This document shows positions 1 through 6,681 of a stretch of DNA of 7,474 nt, in pieces. The stretch spans positions 1 to 7,474 of the forward strand of contig DYRX01000215.1 in NCBI GenBank assembly GCA_020718525.1, written 5' to 3'. The notes beneath the pieces were generated by a model that had not been told where the DNA came from, ran no database searches, and worked only from the letters and a program-made list of their open reading frames with translations. Positions within the stretch are counted from its first letter, which is position 1. Every line of letters starts with the position of its first letter. The position numbers were made by a program, and so were the translations under genes. The stretch is from Victivallis vadensis (GTDB lineage Bacteria; Verrucomicrobiota; Lentisphaeria; Victivallales; GWF2-50-93).

Positions 1-22
1 TCGTTATTTAGGAAACACGCCA

Positions 23-405
23 TCATGGCATCCCTTTTCTATGCAGGAATCGCATTCCCGTATACTTCTCCTCAAAAGATGGAATCAGGGAAAGCGTGCC
101 ATGCCGCTTATATTCGGCCTGATCTCCTATTTTCGGATTAAGCCAGTATTCGATGCGGTGAGGCTGGAGATCCGCCTGATCCAGGAAACGCTGCACCTGT
201 CCGCTAATATTTCACGGACAAGCCGTTCCTTGCGGAGATTTGTCCCAGGATGGCCCGGTTCATTGAGAGCATCCCTGACCATTTCATCCCAGAGCGCATT
301 TGCCGCCAGTGCCCGACGGTACCAGCAGCTTAGCGTCCCGCTGTCATGGTCGAGTTCGTCGGCGCAGGAACGGAAAAACAGAGCAGAAATAAAAAAAACA
401 TCCAT
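23..405 (-). pseudogene. Degenerate IS630-family transposase remnant
   Basis: On the minus strand two reading frames together give pieces of an IS630-type (Tc1/mariner superfamily) transposase. The first frame (405 down to about 205) contains ADELDHDSGTLSCWYRRAL, resembling the first helix-turn-helix, then ALNEPGHPGT, resembling the 'DaPRPGaPp' linker. A second frame, entered near 205, gives ISGQVQRFLDQADLQPHR followed by IEYWLNPKIGD, the hallmark second helix-turn-helix and 'kPHrvrYWLN' segment. It then jumps to EYKRHGTLSLIPSFE, resembling the 'EYiRHGT.tLIanFe' strand after the first catalytic aspartate, and stops at TGA (complement of 23-25). The stretch between YWLN and RHGT that should carry the first DDE aspartate is missing, as is the region before ISGQV. 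The C-terminal catalytic half is absent. Family assignment rests on remembered motif similarity. The copy cannot encode an active enzyme. Confidence 0.65.
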
Positions 406-459
406 TTTTTCAGGTATTACAATGCGATAGCATGTATATTGTCAGATGAAAAGGAGCTT

Positions 460-615
460 ATGGGATATAAAGTGAAGCTTCAGAAAATATAACGCCCGAC
501 CAACAAGACATTCTGCGTTCCCGTTCCGCTTGTGATGGTAGAGGCGATGGAATTGAAAAAAGATGACGGTGGAATTAAATGGCAGACGAAAGTGCAATTA
601 AGGTGCGCAGGGTGA
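460..615 (+). pseudogene. AbrB/MazE-like (SpoVT-AbrB fold) gene broken by an in-frame stop
   Basis: An ATG at 460, preceded by AAGGAG (451-456, only 3 bases away), begins MGYKVKLQKI and then meets TAA at 490-492. In the same frame, with no shift, reading continues RPTNKTFCVPVPLVMVEAME and then LKKDDGGIKWQ before TGA at 613-615. Ignoring the TAA, this is the shape of a swapped-hairpin AbrB/MazE domain: a basic 'KVKLQK' strand, a polar turn, a hydrophobic strand ending in proline (VPVPL), a short helix (VMVEAMEL) and 'KKDD..KW', where family members usually have 'kkGDevew'. Such proteins are short DNA-binding regulators or antitoxins. The tail after KWQ does not look like the family and runs 37 bases into rsmH, so the 3' end may also be damaged. 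No partner toxin gene is visible. The family call is by pattern only. Confidence 0.5.
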
Positions 616-1634
616 GATACCGGGGGACTCATCCCCGGCGCTTCGAGGAGAAATACAAGGAGCTGAACCCGGAGATCTATTCGGACGAAGTGAAGAAAGT
701 AATGGACCGCGGTCAGACTCCTGCTGGAATGCATCGCCCCATTCTTGTCAAGGAAGTCCTTGAAGTTCTCGCGCCTAAGCCTGGAATGCTGGGACTCGAC
801 GCCACTCTTGGATTTGGCGGACATGCCGAGGAACTGCTGAAACTTATTGCACCCGGAGGACGCCTCATCGGAATAGACGTGGATCCATTGGAACTTCCCA
901 AGACAGAAGCCCGTCTGCGTGGACTCGGTTTTTCTGAGGATGTCCTCTTTGTCAGGAGAATGAACTTCGCAGGTCTGCCACAGCTTTTGCCGGAAGCTGG
1001 CGGGGCATTTGACTTTGTGCTTGCCGATCTTGGTGTCTCCTCGATGCAGTTGGACAATCCGGCACGCGGATTTTCTTTCAAGACGAATGCTCCACTGGAT
1101 CTTCGCCTCAATCCTCAAAAGGGACGGCCGGCCTCTGAGCTTCTGAAATCGCTTTCGGAAGAGGAATTGACCGAACTACTGGTCCTGAACGCCGACGAGC
1201 CCCGGGCCGGCACACTTGCAAGGGCGATATTTCAAAAGAGGCATCAGATTGATTCGACAACGCAATTGAGGGATCTTATCGGCACGGCATTGCAGAATCT
1301 TCCAAGGCAAAGCCGGCGTGAAGAGATTAAAAAATCATTGCAGCGGACATTCCAGGCGCTCCGCATTGCGGTCAATGACGAATTGACCGTGCTTGAGCAG
1401 TTCCTCAACCTTCTGCCAGGCTGTCTCAAGGAGGGAGGACGAATTGCAATAATAACATTTCATTCCGGAGAGGATCGCCGCGTGAAGAAATCTTTCCAGG
1501 AAGGATGCCGAAATGGAATCTACACTGAAATAGCGCCTGATCCTATCCGGAGTTCGGCGGAGGAGCGCAGGGCGAATCCGAGGTCTACGTGTGCAAAGCT
1601 CCGTTGGGCTGTGAAGGCTATTGATTATAAATAA
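579..1634 (+). CDS. rsmH: 16S rRNA (cytosine(1402)-N(4))-methyltransferase RsmH, N-terminally extended variant
   Basis: This enzyme uses S-adenosylmethionine to methylate N4 of C1402 in the decoding centre of 16S rRNA, in the cytoplasm. The 351 residues carry the family signatures in order: the SAM-binding loop LDATLGFGGH (about 73-82), GIDVDP (98-103), LADLGVSSMQLDNPARGFSF (148-167) with PLDLRLNP after it, the helical insert domain, RTFQALRIAVNDEL (256-269), IITFHSGEDRRVKKSF (291-306) and ANPRS near the end. It differs from the classic E. coli-type enzyme in a basic extension of about 50 residues (RYRGTHPRRFEEKYKELNP) before the usual start 'HrPiLvkEvle', and in FHSGEDR where FHSLEDR is usual. 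A TAA lies directly before ATG 579, so the frame cannot extend upstream; the ribosome binding site (GGTGG) is weak. No mraZ, ftsL or other division-cluster gene flanks it. Confidence 0.9.
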   Translation: MADESAIKVRRVRYRGTHPRRFEEKYKELNPEIYSDEVKKVMDRGQTPAGMHRPILVKEVLEVLAPKPGMLGLDATLGFGGHAEELLKLIAPGGRLIGIDVDPLELPKTEARLRGLGFSEDVLFVRRMNFAGLPQLLPEAGGAFDFVLADLGVSSMQLDNPARGFSFKTNAPLDLRLNPQKGRPASELLKSLSEEELTELLVLNADEPRAGTLARAIFQKRHQIDSTTQLRDLIGTALQNLPRQSRREEIKKSLQRTFQALRIAVNDELTVLEQFLNLLPGCLKEGGRIAIITFHSGEDRRVKKSFQEGCRNGIYTEIAPDPIRSSAEERRANPRSTCAKLRWAVKAIDYK

Positions 1635-1644
1635 GATACAGCGA

Positions 1645-3045
1645 TTATCCTTCTCCGTCCCAGCAGTAGGTGCAGAGATTGCATTTCGGCAGTCCGATTG
1701 CCTTTGTAAGATCGTCCAGACGCTGGTAGCTAAGGGTTGTCAGCCCAAGTTCTTCGCGCACGAACTCGACCATTGCGGCATGGCATTTCGAAGAGGGATC
1801 GGCATACTTGTCCAAGTTCCTGCTCTCATCGCCTTCAAGCGTCTTCACAGCCCGTCTTCCAGCGAGGTCAAGCTCCGATTTCGATCGTGAGAAGTTGAGG
1901 AAGCGGCATCCGTGGAGCAATGGGGGGCATGCGGGTCTCATGTGGACCTCTTCAGCTCCATATTCGAAAAGTCTCCTTATCGTGTCTTTCAGCTGTGTGC
2001 CCCGCACTATGGAATCTTCGCAGAAAAGAAGTCGTCTGCCTCTGATCATCTCTCTGATGGGGATAAGCTTCATTCTGGCGACGAGATCTCTGACCGCCTG
2101 ATTCTGCGGCATGAAACTGCGTGGCCAGGTCGGCGTGTATTTCACGAAGGGGCGCTCGTAGGGTATTTTCGCCCTGTTTGCGTAGCCGATCGCATGTCCT
2201 GTGCCCGAATCCGGTATGCCTGCAACGAGATCCGCTGTGACATTGTCCCTGTCCGCCAAGGCCGCACCGCATTTGTAGCGGGATTCCTCGACATTGATGC
2301 CCTCATAAGTTGATGCCGGATATCCGTAATATATCCAGAGGAAGGAGCATATTCTCAGCGTTCCATCCGCTCCCGCCTTTTGTTCTATGCCATCCTCGGT
2401 CATTAGGACTATTTCTCCGGGGCCGAGATCCCTTACGTGCTCGTAATCGAGATTTGGGAATGCGCAAGTCTCCATTGTCACGGCATGGGAAGCATCTTTT
2501 TTTCCTATGACCACCGGTGTTCTGCCGTGCCAGTCCCGGGCGGCATAAATTCCCTTTTTAGTAAGAAGAAGCATAGAGCACGAACCCTCTATGCTCTTCT
2601 GCGCCCTGCGTATGCCCTCCTCGAAGGAGGCCTCCTGATTTATCAGTGTGGCAATCAGTTCTGTGGGGTTCACCTCGCCATGGCTCATTTCGGAAAAATG
2701 GGTGGTGCGCTTTTTGAACGCCTCCCTCTTGATGGCATCAATGTTTCTAATGGCGCCGACGGTGACCAGGGCGTAATCGCCGAGATGAGATCCTATGATG
2801 AGCGGCTGATCCTCGTTGTCGCTGATCACTCCGATCCCTCTGTTTCCCTGCATCTTTATTATGTCGTGTTCGAACTTGGATCTGAACTGGCTGTTGCTTA
2901 TGTCATGTATGAATCGCGTGAAAATCTTTCCGTCATGGACGACAAGACCGCCGCGCATCGTCCCGAGATGCGAATGGTAGTCGGTCCCGTAAAAGAGATC
3001 CGTCATGCAGTCGCCTTTTGCTGCAACTCCGAAGAAGCCACCCAT
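1645..3045 (-). CDS. PurF-like protein: phosphoribosyltransferase with inactivated glutaminase domain
   Basis: The 466-residue protein has the two-domain layout of amidophosphoribosyltransferase, the first committed enzyme of purine synthesis (PRPP plus glutamine to phosphoribosylamine). The N-terminal Ntn domain (1 to about 230) begins MGGFFGV where active enzymes have CGxxG, so the nucleophilic cysteine is Gly2. The HNGNL oxyanion segment is TVGAI (95-99), and the conserved arginine around HVRY is lost (VIS, 73-75). The phosphoribosyltransferase domain keeps the PRPP loop LLFCEDSIVRGT (339-350), IPDSGTG (277-283) and FVKYTPTWPRSFMPQNQ (300-316). Cys233, Cys380 and the C-terminal CNLCTYC (455-461) match where Bacillus-type PurF ligates a [4Fe-4S] cluster. 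The start is firm: GGAGG lies 6 bases upstream and an in-frame TAA just before that excludes a propeptide. Databases would probably name it PurF; true activity is uncertain. Confidence 0.85.
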   Translation of the reverse strand: MGGFFGVAAKGDCMTDLFYGTDYHSHLGTMRGGLVVHDGKIFTRFIHDISNSQFRSKFEHDIIKMQGNRGIGVISDNEDQPLIIGSHLGDYALVTVGAIRNIDAIKREAFKKRTTHFSEMSHGEVNPTELIATLINQEASFEEGIRRAQKSIEGSCSMLLLTKKGIYAARDWHGRTPVVIGKKDASHAVTMETCAFPNLDYEHVRDLGPGEIVLMTEDGIEQKAGADGTLRICSFLWIYYGYPASTYEGINVEESRYKCGAALADRDNVTADLVAGIPDSGTGHAIGYANRAKIPYERPFVKYTPTWPRSFMPQNQAVRDLVARMKLIPIREMIRGRRLLFCEDSIVRGTQLKDTIRRLFEYGAEEVHMRPACPPLLHGCRFLNFSRSKSELDLAGRRAVKTLEGDESRNLDKYADPSSKCHAAMVEFVREELGLTTLSYQRLDDLTKAIGLPKCNLCTYCWDGEG

Positions 3046-3057
3046 TTGAAACCTCCG
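3046..3057 (-). promoter_or_regulatory. carB to purF-like junction with ribosome binding site
   Basis: Only 12 bases separate the carB TAA (complement of 3058-3060) from the ATG of the PurF-like gene. They contain GGAGG (complement of 3052-3056) with a 6-base spacer, a strong site that fixes the start. The two genes are in the same reading frame, so the single TAA is the only barrier between them. The spacing implies one transcript and probable translational coupling. Confidence 0.85.
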
Positions 3058-6000
3058 TTATTTTATATCGGCGTGATATTCCTGAAGCGATTTGACTCCG
3101 CCCCTGCTTTTCTGCGTGGCGGCAATCCCCTTGACCGTGGCGCTCGCCGCGGCCAGCGTGGTGAAATAAGGGATCTTATATTTGATTGCCGACTTGCGGA
3201 TATAGGAGTCGTCGTCCTTGCTGAACCTGCCCGCAGGAGTGTTGATTATGAGACTGATCTTCCTGTTGGCGATGGCGTCAAGTATGTTGGGACGCCCCTC
3301 CCGGAGTTTGAGTATCTCCTCGGAGGGCACATCATGCTTCTTGAGGAAATCGTGCGTGCCGCCTGTGGCGAGTATTTTGAATCCGAGCTGGACAAACTCC
3401 CTGGCGATGGCGGCGACCAGCGGCTCCTTGGATACGAGGCTCATCAGCACGGTGCCGGAAGTCGGGAGTTCCGACTGCGTGGCTTCCTGCGCCTTGTAGA
3501 AGGCTGTCCCGAAGGAATCAGCCATGCCGAGCACCTCGCCTGTCGAGCGCATCTCAGGTCCAAGAACAGGATCGACTTCAGGGAACATGTTGAACGGGAA
3601 TACCGACTCCTTTACTCCGTAGTGTGTAATCTTTTTATGCCTGACACCGGTTTCGGAGAGCTTTTTCCCCAGCATGAGTTCTGTCGCAATTTTCGCCATC
3701 TGTATGTTGCAGATCTTCGATACTAGCGGAACCGTCCTCGAGGCACGCGGATTGGCTTCAAGCACATAGACCTTGTCGTCGGCTATGGCATACTGCATGT
3801 TCATCAGTCCAACTACATTCAATTCGCAGGCGATCCGTCTGGTGTATTCGTTGATTGTCTCCAGATGTTTTCCGGATATTGAAACAGGAGGGATTACGCA
3901 TGCAGAATCGCCCGAATGTATCCCCGCCAGCTCGATGTGCTCCATGACGGCGGGGACGAATGCCTCCTTGCCGTCGGCAAGTGCATCCGCCTCGCATTCC
4001 AGGGCATCCACCAGAAATCTGTCTATCAGGAGCGGACGCTCAGGCGTGACATTGACTGCGGCGGCAACGTAGTGCCTCAGCATATCTTCGTCATAGACGA
4101 CCTCCATGCCACGGCCACCTAGCACGAAGGAAGGACGCAGCATGAGCGGATATCCGATCTTCCTTGCGACGGCTAGGGCTTCGCTGATGTCAACTGCCAT
4201 ACCGGATTCCGGCATGGGGATCTTCATCTTTTCCATCATCTTGCGGAAAAGGTCGCGGTCCTCGGCTATGGATATTGTTTCGACGCTGGTTCCGAGTATT
4301 GGGACTCCGGCTTCGGCAAGATCTCCTGCAAGGTTCAGCGGTGTCTGACCGCCAAACTGGACTATCACTCCGACTGGCTTCTCCTTCGCATATATGCTAA
4401 GGACATCCTCGGCAGTCAGCGGTTCGAAATAGAGCTTGTCGCTTGTGTCGTAGTCGGTGGAGACAGTCTCCGGATTGCAGTTCACCATTATGGTCTCGTA
4501 GCCTTGCTCGCGCAGAGAGATCGCGGCATGCACACAGCAGTAGTCAAACTCGATGCCCTGGCCGATGCGGTTGGGGCCGCCGCCAAGTATCATGACCTTT
4601 TTCCTGTCTGAAACAGATACGCTGTCCTCCGCATTGTAGGAGGAGTAGTAGTATGCCGCATTTTCAACCCCGCTGACTGGAACTGCATGCCAGCCCTCGA
4701 CGATCCCCTGCAATGTCCGCTGCTCCCGGATATCCTTCTCCGGAATACAAAGTATCTTTGAAAGATATTTGTCGGCAAAACCGTCCTTTTTGGCTTGGAG
4801 AAGCAGTTTGTCCGGCACTTTCTTCCCTTTATGCTTCAATAGCTCTTCCTCGAGCTCAACCAGCTCCCTCATTTGACCGATGAAGAAAGCCTTTATATGT
4901 GTCAGCCTGTGGAGCTCCTCCGTCGTCGCACCTTTCCTTATGGCTTCATACATTATCCATTGCCGCTCGCTCGAAGGCTCCGAAAGCATCCCCAGAAGCT
5001 CCTTCAGCGACTTGCTGTTGAAGTCCTTTGCAAAGCCAAGTCCGTGCCTGCCGTTCTCAAGCGATCTTATCGCCTTCTGAAAGGCTTCCTTGTAGTTCTT
5101 GCCTATGCTCATGACTTCGCCGACAGCGCGCATCTGGGTGCCAAGCTTGTCCTGAACTCCCTTGAATTTCTCAAAAGCCCAGCGTGAGAACTTGACAACC
5201 ACATAGTCGCCGGACGGACTGTATTTATCCAATGTGCCGTCGCGCCAGTAGGGGATGTCCTTGAGATCTAGTCCGCCTGCGAGCTTGGCCGAAACTTGGG
5301 CGATCGGGAAGCCGGTCGCCTTCGAGGCAAGAGCAGAGGATCGCGAAGTCCGCGGATTGATCTCGATCACAACGACCCTTCCGTCCTTCGGATTATGGGC
5401 GAACTGGACGTTTGTTCCGCCGATCACCTCGATGGCATCTACAATGTCGTAGGAATACTTCTGCAATTTTTTCTGGAGTTCCCCGCTAATCGTGAGCATC
5501 GGAGCCGTGCAGTATGAATCGCCAGTGTGTACGCCCATGGCATCCACGTTCTCTATGAAGCATACCGTAATCTTGTTCCCCTTGGAATCCCTTACAACCT
5601 CGAGTTCAAGCTCCTCCCATCCAAGAACAGATTCCTCGATGAGTATCTGCCCCACAAGGCTTGCAGAAATGCCGCGCGAAGCAACTGTCCTAAGTTCTTC
5701 GATGTTGTAGACAAGTCCACCACCTGTTCCGCCCATTGTGTAGGCGGGACGCACCACGACTGGGTATCCCAGCCTCCCGGCTATCTTCTCCGCCTCTTCC
5801 ACTGAATATGCCGGATCGCTCTGCGGCATGTCAATGCCCAGCCTCTTCATCGTCTCCTTGAAGATTATTCTGTCTTCCCCGCGCTCGATGGCATCTATGT
5901 TGACGCCGATTATCTTCACTCCGTATTTTTCAAGGACGCCGGCCTTTGCCAGCTCCGAAGCGAGGTTGAGAGCCGACTGCCCTCCAAGGTTCGGCAGAAG

Positions 6001-6255
6001 CGCATCCGGACGCTCCTTCTCTATGATCTGAGTCATCCGTTTGAGATTGAGCGGCTCGATATATGTTACATCCGCCATGCCCGGATCGGTCATTATCGTC
6101 GCAGGATTCGAATTGGCGAGCACTATCTTGTATCCCAGAGATCTCAATGCCTTGCATGCCTGCGTGCCAGAATAGTCGAATTCGCACGCCTGACCGATGA
6201 TGATCGGACCCGACCCGATGATCATCACCTTCGAGACACCTTCCACTTTACCCAT
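3058..6255 (-). CDS. carB: Carbamoyl-phosphate synthase large subunit CarB
   Basis: CarB makes carbamoyl phosphate from bicarbonate, ammonia and two ATP for pyrimidine and arginine synthesis; ammonia is normally channelled from the CarA glutaminase. With the start at 6255 the protein has 1065 residues, close to the usual 1060-1075. The carboxyphosphate ATP-grasp half (1 to about 400) has IIGSGPIIIGQACEFDYSG, EDR (127-129), RPAYTMGGTGGG (169-180) and metal-binding VQFAHNP and EINPR. An oligomerisation segment follows (about 400-550). The carbamate-phosphorylating half has MILGGGPNRIGQGIEFDY (555-572), RPSFVLGGRGME (707-718) and EANPRASR (833-840). The C-terminal MGS-like allosteric domain (about 935-1065) has ILATGGT and LREGRPN, so nucleotide or ornithine control is plausible. 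The start is set by GGAGA 6 bases upstream; the frame stays open to 6405 but those 50 residues look non-coding. No carA is present in the window. Confidence 0.96.
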   Translation of the reverse strand: MGKVEGVSKVMIIGSGPIIIGQACEFDYSGTQACKALRSLGYKIVLANSNPATIMTDPGMADVTYIEPLNLKRMTQIIEKERPDALLPNLGGQSALNLASELAKAGVLEKYGVKIIGVNIDAIERGEDRIIFKETMKRLGIDMPQSDPAYSVEEAEKIAGRLGYPVVVRPAYTMGGTGGGLVYNIEELRTVASRGISASLVGQILIEESVLGWEELELEVVRDSKGNKITVCFIENVDAMGVHTGDSYCTAPMLTISGELQKKLQKYSYDIVDAIEVIGGTNVQFAHNPKDGRVVVIEINPRTSRSSALASKATGFPIAQVSAKLAGGLDLKDIPYWRDGTLDKYSPSGDYVVVKFSRWAFEKFKGVQDKLGTQMRAVGEVMSIGKNYKEAFQKAIRSLENGRHGLGFAKDFNSKSLKELLGMLSEPSSERQWIMYEAIRKGATTEELHRLTHIKAFFIGQMRELVELEEELLKHKGKKVPDKLLLQAKKDGFADKYLSKILCIPEKDIREQRTLQGIVEGWHAVPVSGVENAAYYYSSYNAEDSVSVSDRKKVMILGGGPNRIGQGIEFDYCCVHAAISLREQGYETIMVNCNPETVSTDYDTSDKLYFEPLTAEDVLSIYAKEKPVGVIVQFGGQTPLNLAGDLAEAGVPILGTSVETISIAEDRDLFRKMMEKMKIPMPESGMAVDISEALAVARKIGYPLMLRPSFVLGGRGMEVVYDEDMLRHYVAAAVNVTPERPLLIDRFLVDALECEADALADGKEAFVPAVMEHIELAGIHSGDSACVIPPVSISGKHLETINEYTRRIACELNVVGLMNMQYAIADDKVYVLEANPRASRTVPLVSKICNIQMAKIATELMLGKKLSETGVRHKKITHYGVKESVFPFNMFPEVDPVLGPEMRSTGEVLGMADSFGTAFYKAQEATQSELPTSGTVLMSLVSKEPLVAAIAREFVQLGFKILATGGTHDFLKKHDVPSEEILKLREGRPNILDAIANRKISLIINTPAGRFSKDDDSYIRKSAIKYKIPYFTTLAAASATVKGIAATQKSRGGVKSLQEYHADIK

Positions 6256-6261
6256 GAGACT

Positions 6262-6266
6262 TCTCC
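6262..6266 (-). promoter_or_regulatory. carB ribosome binding site that decides the start
   Basis: GGAGA on the minus strand sits 6 bases before the ATG at 6255. It selects that methionine, followed by GKVEGVSKVMIIGSGP, over the upstream ATG at 6405, which has no family-like sequence after it. Confidence 0.75.
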
Positions 6267-6316
6267 GCTTTAATTTTGAAACAGATTCTTGTCTGAGACT
6301 ACAAATACCGGGTTCC

Positions 6317-6345
6317 AATATGGATGCTCGAAGATTCTTTTTCAA
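6317..6345 (-). promoter_or_regulatory. Candidate sigma-70-type promoter for carB operon
   Basis: Reading the minus strand, TTGAAA (complement of 6340-6345) is followed after exactly 17 bases by CATATT (complement of 6317-6322), a 5/6 and 4/6 match to the -35 and -10 consensus. This would give a leader of about 55 bases before the carB ATG. No attenuator with a U-run and no convincing aptamer is visible in that leader. The prediction is by eye only and AT-rich spacers often give such matches. Confidence 0.35.
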
Positions 6346-6601
6346 ATGCTTTACACAAGTCCCCTGCCTTTGTTCGTCTTGTTCAACGCCAGAACATCTC
6401 CTCATAAAGCTTATTTTCTATTAAATGGGAAATATCGAGAAATCTTCGCCAAAATCCTTGAAATGTCATTTTGGGGAGCATACATTTACGAAAGAATACA
6501 GGGGGAAGTGCCGGTTAAAAATACCTGCACTGAATCAAAAAATTCTGAAAGGGGGAGAGGGGGTATAGTTTAGGATAAAGTCGGAATTTTATTTTTCGTC
6601 C

Positions 6602-6628
6602 GAAACGGCGGAAAAAAAGGCCGTTTTC
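6602..6628. other. Small inverted repeat (hairpin) in intergenic region
   Basis: AAACGGC (6603-6609) and GCCGTTT (6620-6626) are perfect 7-base complements around a 10-base loop, GGAAAAAAAG; flanking G and C extend the stem with a bulge. No T-run follows on either strand, so it is not a typical intrinsic terminator. It lies about 55 bases before the ATG of the rightward gene, where it would be in the 5' leader or act as an operator. A chance occurrence is possible. Confidence 0.35.
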
Positions 6629-6681
6629 ACAGTCGTTTGAGAGAACAAATGTAAAAAGGTCGAAAAGGAAAGGACTCGAAA

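Larger units (their letters stand above)
6256..6681. other. Divergent intergenic region between carB and GloVer gene
   Basis: These 426 bases contain no supported gene. The frames here lack family-like sequence, and the 50-codon upstream extension of carB is best read as leader. The region is visibly richer in A and T than the flanking genes. It holds the candidate carB promoter, a purine-rich tract at about 6537-6562 (AAAAAATTCTGAAAGGGGGA, then more G-rich sequence), and an inverted repeat near 6602-6628. It should contain the start sites of both divergent transcripts. I see no convincing promoter for the rightward gene, although TATAGT at 6564-6569 could be a -10 element. Confidence 0.6.

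Noticed and set aside
41..430. Plus-strand open frame of 129 codons at the left end
   Set aside because: The recognisable IS630 motifs are on the minus strand; this frame is its shadow and has no family-like sequence.
460..615. Interpretation of the relic upstream of rsmH as mraZ
   Set aside because: MraZ is about 140-150 residues with two AbrB repeats and different motifs; this is one short MazE-like domain.
480..1118. Minus-strand open frame of 212 codons opposite rsmH
   Set aside because: It is antisense to the conserved methyltransferase motifs and resembles no family.
2437..3726. Long plus-strand open frame (429 codons) across the PurF-like/carB junction
   Set aside because: It is antisense to two strongly supported genes, shows no family-like motifs, and arises from their codon composition.
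6256..6310. Pyrimidine riboswitch or attenuator in the carB leader
   Set aside because: Only 4-base stems (for example CAGA/TCTG) are visible and there is no U-tract terminator or PyrR-type antiterminator signature.
6256..6405. Upstream start for carB at 6405 adding 50 residues
   Set aside because: The extension matches nothing in CarB, the 6255 ATG has a GGAGA site, and the resulting length matches the family; a promoter candidate lies within the extension.
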